Assembly (NCBI RefSeq): GCF_003050925.1
Contig: NZ_QAOV01000001.1
Coordinates: 491,621 to 555,620, forward strand
Length of the DNA stretch: 64,000 nt
Origin: Pseudomonas sp. GV085
GTDB lineage: Bacteria > Pseudomonadota > Gammaproteobacteria > Pseudomonadales > Pseudomonadaceae
Direction: 5' to 3'
In this document: one piece after another, positions 23,907 to 34,000 of the stretch
How the letters are laid out: every line of letters starts with the position of its first letter
Position numbering within the stretch: the first letter of the stretch is position 1
Program-made: the position numbers and the translations under genes
The notes under the pieces: generated by a model
The model's database searches: none
Seen by the model: only the letters and a program-made list of their open reading frames with translations
What the model was told of the DNA's origin: nothing

Positions 23907-24291
23907 GCTTTAGTCCCAGCTTGGCCAAAGCGCTTGAAACGAGCCATGCGTCCTTTGGTCGAGGAGGGTGGTGTACGTATGGGCATAGCAACGGTTCTTT
24001 GTATGTTCCGCACTAGTGTGTCGCGCGGCTGGCCAGATCGATAAGCTGTTCGGTCTGGTCGATGGTTTCAAGAACCAACACGGTCCGCAGTTCGCGCTGC
24101 GAAATTGCACTCCACTTGACCACCTGTTTGCATTCGACTTGACCAGTCATTTGCATTCGTTCTGACCACCGATTGCATCGGATTTGACCAGCAGGCTTTG
24201 TAACCAGATTTGGCCATAAATTAGCCGACTCACATTGTTTGACATGGCTCTGATAATCTCTGAGCCATGTCAAACTTCTAAACTAAGGAGC
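23907..24291. other. Gene-free stretch holding an IS-end-like repeat array
   Basis: The region separates the zinc-ribbon gene from the catabolic operon. Its main content is the array of IS21-like terminal repeats at 24104-24190. No coding sequence is convincing. Confidence 0.5.
24104..24190 (+). repeat. IS21-like terminal repeats, copy 1
   Basis: Four tandem degenerate units of about 22 bp follow the pattern TTGCA-TC-n4-TGACCA, for example TTTGCATTCGACTTGACCA (24127-24145) and ATTGCATCGGATTTGACCA (24172-24190). Multiple short terminal repeats of this type are typical of IS21-family ends. No transposase gene is attached. Related arrays lie at 30637-30699 (inverted) and 49817-49882 (same orientation). 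Confidence 0.6.
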
Positions 24292-25050
24292 TCAGGATTG
24301 TTTCAGCACACTGGCAAAAAACGCTTTGGTCCGGTCATGTTTTGGATTTTCAAACAGATCTTTTGGTGATCCTTGCTCCAGGATTCGTCCTTCATGTATG
24401 TAAACAGCTCGATCCGCCACTTCTCGAGCGAAGTTCATTTCATGAGTGACGATAATCATCGTCATCCCCGAATTGGCGAGCTCGCGCATCACATCGAGGA
24501 CCTCACTGACCATCTCCGGATCAAGCGCTGAGGTGGGCTCATCGAACAACATCAATTTCGGCTCCATGGCCAAAGCCCGAGCGATGGCAACACGTTGCTG
24601 CTGGCCTCCTGACAATTGCCCCGGATATTTCTGCGCGTGTTCGGCGATGCGCACGCGTTGTAACAACTCCAGCGCCTGCTTCTCACTGTCAGCGCGACTC
24701 TTGCCGCGTACTTTGCGAGGCGCCAAGGTGATGTTCTCAAGCACGGTCTTATGCGGAAACAGATTGAACTGCTGGAACACCATTCCCGCCTCTTTGCGGA
24801 TCTCCTTGAGTAACCGCAACTTCGGGTGCTTGGCGGGAAGGATCAGGTTGTCCACCTCGATACTGCCCTCGGAGTAGGTTTCGAGGCCGTTCATACAACG
24901 GATCAAGGTCGACTTGCCGGAACCACTGGCCCCCAGGACGACCACCACTTCACCCACGGCTACCTGCATATCAATCCCTTTCAGGACGTGTACATTGCCG
25001 TAGTGCTTGTGCAGATTTTCGACTGTAACAATGACTTGTGAAGTTGCCAT
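24292..25050 (-). CDS. Polar amino-acid ABC transporter, ATP-binding protein
   Basis: 252 residues of the GlnQ/HisP type. Walker [10 protein letters not shown] (about residues 40-48), signature [15 protein letters not shown] and Walker [15 protein letters not shown] are complete, with the downstream H-loop in IVTHEMNFA. It powers uptake together with the permease and binding protein encoded just upstream. The start codon shares one base with the permease stop. It is the last gene of the catabolic operon. Confidence 0.92.
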   Translation of the reverse strand: MATSQVIVTVENLHKHYGNVHVLKGIDMQVAVGEVVVVLGASGSGKSTLIRCMNGLETYSEGSIEVDNLILPAKHPKLRLLKEIRKEAGMVFQQFNLFPHKTVLENITLAPRKVRGKSRADSEKQALELLQRVRIAEHAQKYPGQLSGGQQQRVAIARALAMEPKLMLFDEPTSALDPEMVSEVLDVMRELANSGMTMIIVTHEMNFAREVADRAVYIHEGRILEQGSPKDLFENPKHDRTKAFFASVLKQS

Positions 25051-25721
25051 CAGCGCGATCGTCCCGTGAGTTGAGTGCGTTCATAGAAGTTAATCAGCGC
25101 CGACAGGCTCAAGGTGATTGCCAGGTACAGCACACCGATCATCAAGTAGACCTCCAGGGCATTGAAAGTCGCTGCGATGTAGATCTGTCCTTGACGCACC
25201 AATTCGCCAATGCCGATGACAGAGAACAGTGACGTATCTTTGATGCTGGTAATGGCCTGATTGCCGAGTGCTGGCGCCATGCGCTTGAGTGCTTGTGGCC
25301 AGGTGATGTGGGTGAAGGTCTGCAACGGTCCCAATCCCAGAGAAAGCCCGGCCTCCCTTTGGCCCCGATCAATCGAACCAACACCGCCACGCACGACTTC
25401 GGAAATATAGGCACCTGAGTTCACCGCAATCGCTGCGACCGCCGCGGTGAATGGGTCCAGCGGGTGACCGATGATGGCCGGCAGGCCATAGAAGATGAAC
25501 AACACTTGCACCAAGATCGGCGTACCACGAAATATCTCAACGTACACCGTGGCCAGCACACGCAGATACCACTGCGGCGCGAGTCGAAGCATGCCAAACA
25601 TAACGCCAAGCACCATGCCGATGAGCACACCGATCACCGAAATCAACAACGTCATGGGCAGGCCGTTAAGCAACGCCGAGACACTATCGAACGCTGCTTG
25701 CCAATCGAACTGAAAATTCAT
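25050..25721 (-). CDS. Polar amino-acid ABC transporter, permease
   Basis: 223 residues from ATG at 25721, beginning [18 protein letters not shown]. Several transmembrane helices of the HisM/GlnP type carry the EAA loop [23 protein letters not shown] single permease gene suggests a homodimeric channel. It couples to the ATPase downstream by a one-base overlap and follows the binding protein by 56 bp. Confidence 0.92.
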   Translation of the reverse strand: MNFQFDWQAAFDSVSALLNGLPMTLLISVIGVLIGMVLGVMFGMLRLAPQWYLRVLATVYVEIFRGTPILVQVLFIFYGLPAIIGHPLDPFTAAVAAIAVNSGAYISEVVRGGVGSIDRGQREAGLSLGLGPLQTFTHITWPQALKRMAPALGNQAITSIKDTSLFSVIGIGELVRQGQIYIAATFNALEVYLMIGVLYLAITLSLSALINFYERTQLTGRSR

Positions 25722-25777
25722 TTTGACCCTCTGCACAAAAGCGGTGCCGCGCACTGTCGGCACCCGATTCGAACGAC

Positions 25778-26608
25778 TTACTGCGTGACGTCAGCGGACT
25801 TGGATGGCTGCGTACCAAACCATTTTTGATAGAGCGTGGCGTACGTACCGTTTGCCTTGACGGTTTCCAGGGCTTTGTTCGTTGGCTCCAGCCACTTGCT
25901 ACCCTTGGTGAAAGCAATGCCGTATTGTTCGCCGTGATAGAGCGGCCCCACGACTTTGGCCTTGCCTTTACCCGCATTGGCGGCGTAGTTGGCGATCACC
26001 GGCTGATCACCCACAACGGCATCGGCGCTGCCTGCAGCCAAGGCCAGGAACGCGGTGGCGTAAGTCGAGTAAGGCACCAGCTTGACGTCGCTACCGAGGG
26101 TTTGCTGAGTGAAGGTGTATCCCGTGGAACCCGTCAGCGCCGCCACGGTTTTACCTTTCAGATCCTCAAAATTACTGATCCCCTGGCCACTCTCCTTCAC
26201 AAGAATCTGCAAGCCGGAATCGTAGTAAGGCATCGAAAAATCAATCACTTTCTTGCGCGCATCCGTGATGGTGATGCTAGACGCCGAGGCTTCGACGTTG
26301 CCGCTTTGCAGGGCCGGAATAATCCCCGCGAAATCCAGAGGCAAAACCTGCACTTCATAACCTGCAATCGGCCCCAACGCCCGCATCAGATCCATGTCAA
26401 AGCCTTGCATCTGCTGGCTTTTCTGGTCCATGAAGGCAAACGGCAGAAAGCTTGGATCCGCGGCTACTTTCAAGGTGGGCAATGGTGCCGCCTGCAGCCA
26501 TCCGCAGGTGCTCAGCAGAGCGACGGCAACTAACCCACGGTGCCTGCTTGCGGCGTTTGAGTGGAATGAAACAGTGGCTTTCTTGAACATCGAAGCGAGC
26601 GTTTTCAT
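25778..26608 (-). CDS. Extracellular solute-binding protein, family 3
   Basis: 276 residues. A signal peptide of about 40 residues ends near LQAAPLP. The family-3 motif is present: VAADPSFLPFAFMD, GFDMDLMRALG and SGNVEASASSITIT. The ligand is a polar amino-acid-like compound; the neighbouring amidase and ureidoglycolate-lyase-like protein suggest an amide or ureido substrate (inference). Confidence 0.9.
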   Translation of the reverse strand: MKTLASMFKKATVSFHSNAASRHRGLVAVALLSTCGWLQAAPLPTLKVAADPSFLPFAFMDQKSQQMQGFDMDLMRALGPIAGYEVQVLPLDFAGIIPALQSGNVEASASSITITDARKKVIDFSMPYYDSGLQILVKESGQGISNFEDLKGKTVAALTGSTGYTFTQQTLGSDVKLVPYSTYATAFLALAAGSADAVVGDQPVIANYAANAGKGKAKVVGPLYHGEQYGIAFTKGSKWLEPTNKALETVKANGTYATLYQKWFGTQPSKSADVTQ

Positions 26609-26676
26609 TTTGTTTCTCTCTTATGGAAAACAGACTGGCAGGATTAAAAGTGACGCCTTGGCAGGCTGATGTTTTT

Positions 26677-27216
26677 TTAGAGTGCAGGGGTGCCCAGGGT
26701 TAGCGGCTCGATGGGTTCAAGGGCGCTTTCTGCCATGACATGGCCCTGAAGCAAGTGATCAATCAACTCAACGGTGGTGGAACTACGGGTCAACATCAGG
26801 CAAGTAACCTGGCCCTCCTTGACCCTGGACGCATGCCAACATCCAGGTCGCATGCAGATGCCCTTGCCAGGGGCAATGCTGAAAGCCTTGATCGTGCCGC
26901 TATCAACTGAGCCATCCGCGTGGCTGAGTGCGACGATATGGATGACTTCGCCCGTCAACGGCACAATCGCCTGTTCGGTCAACCGATGGACCTCAAGGGT
27001 CGTAATTGCTGCGCGGCTGCGATAATTGACCCAGAGCACTTCAGTTGCGCCCTGCTCACCCGGTTCAAACAAATGGGCATGCCAGAAGTCGGTATCCGGG
27101 TTGCTGAATCCCGGCAGATCACCCGCAGGATCGAAAGCTTCACCCAGCACTCGGCCATAAGGCGCAAATGCATGGGAGGTCAGAGGCTCGATGTGTAAAA
27201 GCTCAGTTCGGTTCAT
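26677..27216 (-). CDS. Ureidoglycolate lyase-like (AllA-family cupin) protein
   Basis: 179 residues from ATG at 27216, preceded by GGAGACCGTG; an in-frame ATG six codons upstream lacks a ribosome-binding site. The sequence matches the ureidoglycolate lyase/hydrolase family pattern: AFAPYGRVLGE, the conserved His and Glu in the cupin core, and the terminal CMRPGCWHASRV. Classical members split ureidoglycolate to glyoxylate and urea, but no other allantoin genes are present, so the true substrate is open. Confidence 0.75.
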   Translation of the reverse strand: MNRTELLHIEPLTSHAFAPYGRVLGEAFDPAGDLPGFSNPDTDFWHAHLFEPGEQGATEVLWVNYRSRAAITTLEVHRLTEQAIVPLTGEVIHIVALSHADGSVDSGTIKAFSIAPGKGICMRPGCWHASRVKEGQVTCLMLTRSSTTVELIDHLLQGHVMAESALEPIEPLTLGTPAL

Positions 27217-27322
27217 CACGGTCTCCACATCCAAATTTCAGGCGCACGATGCCCACGACGCCTTTGTCGACGATAATCAGGCAGGAATAAAACGCAGGAT
27301 CTGCCTGCGAGAGGCGCCAGTT

Positions 27323-28675
27323 CTAAAGGTTCAGCGGGAATCGCAAACAACGCTCGATTGACAGGCCGACACTGAGAATGTGCCGGTCGTGGCCTGCCAA
27401 TCCGGCAATTGAAAGCCCCACTGGCAAGGTCTCGCCTGCTCCGTGGCATGGCAGGCTCAGCGCGCACCCATCAAGAAAATTGATCACACTCGGGTTGCGC
27501 AGCACCAAGGCGTTGGTTGCAAAAAAACGCTCGTCATTGGCTTGCAACTCGCTCAATTGCGGCGCGGTAATCGCCACCGTTGGCATCAGCCAAGCGTCAG
27601 CCGCCTCCAAGTGTTTTCGCGCACAAGCAATAAGCCGGGCTCTGTGCTTTTGCAGTTCAAGGTAGTCGTAGGCGCTCAAGGATTCACCCCTCCGAATGCG
27701 CTGTGCGACCCGCGGGTCATACAAATCGGCACCCGGCCCTTGCAGCCAAGGCCGATGCAAATGCCAAGCTTCTGCGGCGGTCAAACCGCCGGCGGCATTG
27801 ATTCCGGGAAGTTCATAGAGTTCGGGAAAACCGAACCGCACAATCTCGGCGCCGGCGTTTGAGAGTCGCTTGAGCGTGCGCTCGAAAGCGCTGGCTGTTG
27901 CGGCGTCGAGGCCATCAAGCACGTAGTCGTCAGTCACCAGTAACCGTAAACCCGATAACGGCATTGGTACGGGGTTAAGCCGCTCAGCACTCAACACTTC
28001 ATCCAATAGCACACAATCTTCGACACTGCGCGCCAATGGGCCAACGGAGTCCAGACTTTCGGACAATGCGAAGCTGCCCTGGACAGGAACACGCCTGGCG
28101 GTTGGCTTGAAGCCCGTCAAGCCGCAAAACGCCGACGGTATTCTGACCGAGCCACCGGTATCGGTTCCGAGTGCGGCCACAGCCATGTCCCCAGCCACGC
28201 TGATCGCTGCACCGGAGCTTGAACCGCCAGCGATCCGTGCCGGGTCCCACGGAAGCACGGGCGTACCGAAATGCGGATTCAAGCCCAGGCCAGAAAAGGC
28301 GAATTCACTCATATTGGTGCGCCCCAGCAGTATCGCGCCGGCGGCTTTCAATCGAGCCACGACAATTGCATCGGTCGATGCCGGCTCTGCTTGCGCTAAC
28401 AAACGCGAGCCAGCTGCGGTGACTTGTCCCTCTACGTCAAACAGATCCTTAATCGAGATCGGTATCCCAGCCAATAGCGGCAATGCTGCTCCTGATGATC
28501 GGGCCTTGTCGCTAGCGATCGCGCACACCCGTGCGCTCTCGAAGTCAACGCTTACGTAAGCACTGCCACCTGCATTACGGTGCTCGACAATACGGTCAAT
28601 CGCCGCGTCGACCAGGGCCAGGCTAGAGGTCAACCCGTCACTCAGGTCTTGGGCTATTTGAGCAATCGATTTCAT
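27323..28675 (-). CDS. Amidase (amidase-signature family)
   Basis: 450 residues. The Ser-Ser-Lys triad is intact: Lys76 in IPISIKDLFD, the serines of GGSSSGAA (about 152-154) and the nucleophile Ser176 in TDTGGSVRIP. It hydrolyses a carboxamide or ureido-type amide to acid and ammonia. It follows the DUF2848 gene by five bases, so the two are co-translated. The 106-bp gap before the next gene has no obvious promoter. The specific substrate cannot be read from sequence. Confidence 0.88.
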   Translation of the reverse strand: MKSIAQIAQDLSDGLTSSLALVDAAIDRIVEHRNAGGSAYVSVDFESARVCAIASDKARSSGAALPLLAGIPISIKDLFDVEGQVTAAGSRLLAQAEPASTDAIVVARLKAAGAILLGRTNMSEFAFSGLGLNPHFGTPVLPWDPARIAGGSSSGAAISVAGDMAVAALGTDTGGSVRIPSAFCGLTGFKPTARRVPVQGSFALSESLDSVGPLARSVEDCVLLDEVLSAERLNPVPMPLSGLRLLVTDDYVLDGLDAATASAFERTLKRLSNAGAEIVRFGFPELYELPGINAAGGLTAAEAWHLHRPWLQGPGADLYDPRVAQRIRRGESLSAYDYLELQKHRARLIACARKHLEAADAWLMPTVAITAPQLSELQANDERFFATNALVLRNPSVINFLDGCALSLPCHGAGETLPVGLSIAGLAGHDRHILSVGLSIERCLRFPLNL

Positions 28676-28680
28676 GCGGG

Positions 28681-29358
28681 TTACTCCGCCATCGGCAAAG
28701 GGTCTACCGCGTAACGATGGTGCAAGCTGCGCTGGAGTACCGGATCATGCAACTCCATCTCAAACGCTTCGCCATAACCCAACTCACCGAGAACCGGTTG
28801 GGTACCGCAAAACATAGCTGTATAGGGAGGCAACTGCGCCTGTTCATTGAGCTTGGCCAGCAGTTGTTCAGGCGCCAGTAGCCCCGTGACCGGACCTTCC
28901 TGGTACAACTCTCGCTGGCCACCGCGGATGCGCCAGGTGCGCATGACCAGTTGGTCCCAGTGCGGTGCGACTTGCGCATACCGCCAGACCTGAATACCAA
29001 TCGGCTTATCGCACATCTGTTTGGATACGGTGACGTCGTAGCTTTCAACCTTGCGGTCGGTATGGTCAGAACCCAGCCCGATCATCAAACCTTCATCACT
29101 GGGGATCAGCACGAACTCCGTCTCGCCGGAAGAGAAAGTTCCTGGTACCTGAATTCGTTCTGCCGGATTCAACAGGCTGGCAGAAACCCGATAGAAACAA
29201 GGCACCTGCGTCGGCCGACGGACGCCAATAGCCTCGAGCTCAAGGATGTGGTGTTCGACCGCTGCCAAGTCGCGCCCTGCCCATCCGGCAATAATTAGAT
29301 GGTCGATCCGCAGCGTCAGATTGCCATGGTCGGCCACTTGAAAAGTCAGTTGTGTCAT
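28681..29358 (-). CDS. DUF2848 family protein
   Basis: 225 residues from ATG at 29358 (AAGGATCTCCC upstream), starting MTQLTFQVADHGNLTLRI. Conserved features include IIAGWAGRD, a central EFVLIPSDEGLMIGLGSDHTDR and the PIGIQVWRY segment; the fold is thought to resemble fumarylacetoacetate hydrolases. The HTDR region could bind metal. It sits between the GntR regulator and the amidase, an arrangement suggesting a lyase or hydrolase acting after the amidase. The biochemical role is unknown. Confidence 0.8.
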   Translation of the reverse strand: MTQLTFQVADHGNLTLRIDHLIIAGWAGRDLAAVEHHILELEAIGVRRPTQVPCFYRVSASLLNPAERIQVPGTFSSGETEFVLIPSDEGLMIGLGSDHTDRKVESYDVTVSKQMCDKPIGIQVWRYAQVAPHWDQLVMRTWRIRGGQRELYQEGPVTGLLAPEQLLAKLNEQAQLPPYTAMFCGTQPVLGELGYGEAFEMELHDPVLQRSLHHRYAVDPLPMAE

Positions 29359-29371
29359 GGGAGATCCTTGA

Positions 29372-30064
29372 TCAGAGTGTGCGCATGATTGCGCGGCGGA
29401 AATCATCGATGTGGTCGTGGATAGCCGTGATCGCTCCCTCAGCGTCACGGCTCTCCAGAGCGCTCAATATCTGCATGTGCTCTTGATAGATGCGCTCACT
29501 GTGACTGGCATCAGAAACGGTCAAAAACCAGAAGCGCGCTTGTTTTTCATGCAGATTACGCAGCAGATCGGCTAACACTTTGTTGCGGGCAGCCGAGGAG
29601 ATTGCCAGATGAAATTGAAGATCGACTGACATCAATCCGGGTACATCACGACGACGCAGCAACTCCGGAGTGCGATCAAGAATTTCATGCATGGCGAGAA
29701 AGTCGGTTTCATGAGCACGCTCCAGCGCCAGCTTCACGCACAGTTGCTCATTGGTCACGCGCACCTCAATCATGTCGAGCACGTCGTTGAGCGATAGCGG
29801 CGTGACCATCACACCCTTGCGCGGCAGGATGATCACCATGCCCTCCATCTCCAGGCGATGAAGCGCTTGGTGGATCGGCGTGCGACCGAGCCCCAGCAGG
29901 CTGGTCAAGTGCGCTTCATTGATCGGCTCACCGGGGCGAAACTCACAGGTAATGATTCGCTGCTTGATTTGCGAGTAAGCCAGTTCACGCAGATTTGCCG
30001 CGCCGTTGGCAGGTGTATTTGCAGTGGAGGAGGACTGCATTCCGAGATCGATAGGTTCAAGCAT
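29372..30064 (-). CDS. GntR-family (FCD) transcriptional regulator
   Basis: 230 residues from ATG at 30064. The winged helix-turn-helix (LRELAYSQIKQRIITCEF, then LLGLGRTPIHQALHRLEMEG) is followed by an FCD ligand domain with metal-binding histidines (DLQFHLAISSAA; HDHIDDFRRAI). It is the first gene of the seven-gene operon. Two palindromes upstream suggest autoregulation and control of the whole operon, with release by the pathway substrate. Confidence 0.9.
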   Translation of the reverse strand: MLEPIDLGMQSSSTANTPANGAANLRELAYSQIKQRIITCEFRPGEPINEAHLTSLLGLGRTPIHQALHRLEMEGMVIILPRKGVMVTPLSLNDVLDMIEVRVTNEQLCVKLALERAHETDFLAMHEILDRTPELLRRRDVPGLMSVDLQFHLAISSAARNKVLADLLRNLHEKQARFWFLTVSDASHSERIYQEHMQILSALESRDAEGAITAIHDHIDDFRRAIMRTL

Positions 30065-30078
30065 GGTGAAAACCTCTA

Positions 30079-30106
30079 AAAACACTCTGATATATCACAG
30101 TGTTTT
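30079..30106. promoter_or_regulatory. Palindrome in the gntR promoter region
   Basis: AAAACACT (30079-30086) and AGTGTTTT (30099-30106) form perfect 8-bp arms, 14 bp ahead of the gntR start. A candidate operator. Confidence 0.5.
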
Positions 30107-30205
30107 CAGAAAGCATGAGCCATGCCAATTCCCCCGCATGCGCCTTAAGGCCCTAGCTAGAAGTCTATTGGGGATTTTTAGATCTTTTTCGATGAGTACT
30201 AGAAG

Positions 30206-30222
30206 TGATACACATTGTATCA
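30206..30222. promoter_or_regulatory. Candidate GntR/FCD operator
   Basis: TGATACA-CAT-TGTATCA is a perfect 7-bp-arm palindrome of the type bound by FCD GntR dimers, 142 bp upstream of the regulator start. Confidence 0.55.
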
Positions 30223-30411
30223 AATACTCAAGCTTGCGTTATGTATGGGTATTTTGTACACGCATCACTCGGCATCGCTCATTAAGACTGAAATCCTCTA
30301 CGATCTACCTACGGCTCCACCTGTGGTCTCGGTAAAGCCCTTTTATGATCCTGATTCAGCGTCACTACCTTGTCTCTTGCTCGAAAGCGGAGGTGGCAGC
30401 TTTGGGTTCTG

Positions 30412-30699
30412 GCTGTGTGAAAACGTTTTAGAGCTGGTTTGACAGTCAGAACCGCAACGAAAATCGCGTTCACCCGAAAATTTTAGGTCTGCTGACTAAC
30501 CAAGCGCTGACAGATTGTACGTAGCAACGCAGACTTCAAAGCGGGGCAGCCTTTTTACACAGCCTCGGCCGTTATCTGCCAGTCACGACTGGTTGGTTTG
30601 GGTCGTTCTCTGCAGGTCACGGCCACGAAGCGTGCCGGTCAAATCCGATGCAAATGATTGGTCAAGTCGAGTGCAAATGGGTGGGCAGGTCTGTGCAAT
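30412..30699 (-). repeat. Transposon-end cluster, inverted copy (MITE-like unit plus IS21-like repeats)
   Basis: Two parts. From about 30412 to 30572, inverted termini (CTGGCTGTGTGAAAACG and CCTTTTTACACAGCCTCGGC) enclose a non-coding core of about 130 bp. From 30637 to 30699, degenerate units such as GGTCAAATCCGATGCAAA repeat in the reverse of the 24104 array. The joining sequence GTCACGGCCACGAAGCGTG recurs in reverse complement at about 49883-49901. The whole is a mirror image of 49817-50078. Confidence 0.6.
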
Positions 30700-30700
30700 T

Positions 30701-31070
30701 ACCCATCGCGCCGCACATGCTTTCCGCAGTCCTCATCCAGCCCCTCGTTCAGCACTACCTCAGTACGGCTTTGTACATTGCAGATTCCTGCATTTCGCGG
30801 AGGCTGAGGATATGAAAGGGGCGAACTATAATCCTGCTCGGACGTTCACTGTGGCACCCGGTCTTTGAGTCATACACAGCGGTGAGGTGGACCATTGCAG
30901 GGTTCTTCACGAAGGGAATCCTCAGGTAAGAGTGCCGGGCAAGGCGTCACACCGGCGCACTGCCAAACCATAGACCAAGAAGGCTAGCCGTGCGCCGGTG
31001 GCAAGACGCAGGGCCCAGATTCTGGGCACCTGCTGCGACAGTTCTGGCGAAGGGAATTCCTCGCACAATG
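30701..31070. other. Non-coding region downstream of druE
   Basis: No convincing gene. An inverted repeat CACCGGCGCAC (30950-30960) / GTGCGCCGGTG (30990-31000) could end the druE transcript or mark an element end. There is no T-run typical of an intrinsic terminator. Confidence 0.4.
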
Positions 31071-34000
31071 TCACACCCGAACAAACACTTGGGTGTGCCA
31101 GCGCTCAGTCACCGTAACGCTGGCGTCTAGTCTGTTCAATGCATCCCCCTGCCTTGTCGCATCCTCTGAAAACCCAAACGCATTCCGATACCGTTGGCCT
31201 TGCTGCCGATCCATACGCCAGTAAGAGAAACCCATATCGAGGCGGACTCGAACCTGGCGCCCAGAAGTAAACGTCAAGCGCAGCATACGCCCGTGGTCGA
31301 TGGCCAGATCGCTTCGCACCTCAGGGGAAAAACCCACGTATTCCAACGCTGCCTGCATCGCTTCATCGCGCTGCTCATGGCTGGGCCAGTCGTGCCATAG
31401 AAGTGTGGGTGCTAGGAACGTGGACTGATACTGCTGGCCTGTAACAATCACTCGCGGGCTTGAAGTAGCCTCAGTGACAGCATGGCGCAGCGCATCGACT
31501 ACCTCAACGAACAGTGCCACGGTAAATGGGTTGCGGATGTACCGATCGGAGTATTCGATGCATTCCAGAACGTCCTGTTGAGCGAAGGCAGTGCGCAGGG
31601 CCGGTGAGCGCTCAGTCAGCAACGACCAGAATTGCTTGCCAAACCCAACCAGCTTGCCGCCCACATCTGCCGGTGCGATGTCAATTTCAGTATCGCCGGA
31701 CACGGGCCGAATTTCAGTTGCCGCAAAGTTGTGTGGGCTAGTTGCTGAGTGATCTGGGTTACCTCGAACGATCAGGCAGCCATCGACGTTTCGAGACCAC
31801 GAGTTCACCGGAATGCCTAGGGCTTCAGCCTTACTCGCCCAGGCAATCATTGAGTCTGGTAGCTCAAGGGATACCAAGCTGAAATGCGTGTTTCCACTAA
31901 GCGTATGGGACCTTGGGACTTCACCATACGACGCGCCGCTATCTACAAGGGCGGCCAGGCGGTAACGATTGCCTTCACCAAGCAGCTCTAACGTCCCCTC
32001 GGCTGCAATAAGGCGTACTGACAGCTTCTCTGCGCACCAGGAGGCTACCCGGTCGAGCAGGGTAGATGCGAGCGGTAGGTCCCATTGCTCCGGGCTACCC
32101 TGCAAGTAAATGTTGACCGTACCTGAGCCGTGCTTCGCGAGGTGCATTGCAACTGCTTCAAGCAGACTTGTGGTCTCCGCTACGCTGTCTGGCCCAAAGG
32201 CTTTTTCATCATCAGGAAGCGAGAGGCCATGACGCCACACGGAGTTTATCCATTCCAGCGCCCTGAGTCGGTCAAGATTGTCAGCGTCAAATCGAGTGTC
32301 AAACCCAATCAGGCAGTTCTCGCATGCGCTTTGGCAATGCGGACAATTTAGGGTTTCCTCGACGTCGCTCCAAATGTCGGCGGTGTTGATTTCCAAGGCT
32401 GCCTGGGTCGCGTAGCCACCGCTGCGCTGATCAAATACTTGTACGATCTGCACAGCTTGCCCCTCCCATTCCACTTGGCGGGTGCTGAACCCGAGCTCTT
32501 CAGGGAGAACGCCGGTGGCTTTGGCAATAGCCTCGCGCAGGGCAACTGAAATGGTAAAGGCCGCGACCTTGTCCCTCAGCCATGCGCCGGTCGTAGGATT
32601 GCGCAAAAGCAATTCGATCGCGTCTGTCTCGCCGTCATGCCCAAGTCTGACATTTGACTGAATTTTCCACCTGTTAGTGTGCCCTGGGCATGGCTCGGGC
32701 TTATCGTCATACTTTCCTCCGCGGAGCCTCCGATGCGCCCTTGAGGCCGAGCGGAAAATTCCCGGCAAGGTTGACTCGCCCTCGGGAACGTCAGGATCGG
32801 GAGTCGAGAGCATCGGCTCCGTCAGGCCACACTCGAGGCACAAGGCGAAGCCTGCATTAAACGCTCCGGCCGTATGGTGGAACATGTGGGCTTTGTCGCT
32901 CGCGCGGAAAAACCCGTTCGCCGGGTTTGCCAGAGGCACCCAAGGCTCATTTACGCTCAGTCGGGCAGGCTGAATTGGGACATACGTAGGATGGTCGACA
33001 TCTGTGTGGGGCAGGTCACCGAATACTACGGCAAAGCCATTGGGTATGAGGTATCGCCAAACTTCGCTTTTTTTGAGGTCGCTGCCGCAACATTCACAAT
33101 TGCTCGGCTCAAGCATGAACGTGCTTCCGGTTGCTCCACAGGCGTTGCAGCGCCAGGCCCATTTGAACACCTGAGCCTCCTTCACATCGTCCTGGGTAGC
33201 AGGCAGCTTCCAGTTCAAGGTTACACCCTGAGAGCGGTACACCAGTCCGTCCAGCACGATCTCGGCGCCGGGGGCATACTCTCGCAACCCTGTGATCCGA
33301 TCCCGTGAAGGAAGGTCCCGGCTTTGACCCCATTTATCCTCGCGCTGTCTTACCCCATAGACCTTCGCCTTCGGTGCTTTGTAGATAGGGTTGAACGTTA
33401 CGATATCCGTGGGGAAGCCATAGCCCGGCAGGAATCGCCGTGTGGCGAGCTCTTTCAACAGGTAGGCGCCCGTCAATAAATCCAGCTGAGCCATCAGGGC
33501 ACGCAAGGCGGCACTTTTAGCCTCATTGCACCCCTCAAAGTAGGCCTTCTCCTGCATGGCATACTCGTAATCCTTCAGCCATGTTTCAGAGATATCGGCG
33601 ATGCCCTCTGCTGTCCTGCGGCTAAGCACCTCAGGCGTAGTCAGGGCAAGCACCGTACAGTCCACGAGGGCTTTCAACTGGTGGGATACCGGTTCCAGGG
33701 TTGGCGCGTCATGCCGGCACCAGTAGCTGAACCTCTCTGCCAGCGAGACGCTATGCCCTGACTCTTGAACGTCACAGGTGAAGAATGAGCCGACAGTCAT
33801 ACCGCGTAGTTCTTCGTAGCCCAGCACTTCCTTGAGCCAGTACGCCAATAAGAATGCGTTCAGGTGACGGGTGATTAGATCGGGACTGCGCAGGGACACC
33901 TTGGGAACGACCATATCTGTCACGAATGGCCAATCGGGTTTGGCAAATACATGCTGGTCGTGAGGAGTGCGGCGGCATACGGTGAGCGCGATGGCGCGAC

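Noticed and set aside
26677..28675. Allantoin degradation cluster
   Set aside because: Apart from the AllA-like protein, no allantoinase, allantoate amidohydrolase or ureidoglycolate dehydrogenase is present; the neighbours are an amidase-signature enzyme and DUF2848.
30515..30868. 117-codon frame between gntR and druE
   Set aside because: It crosses the transposon-end repeats and starts without a ribosome-binding site.
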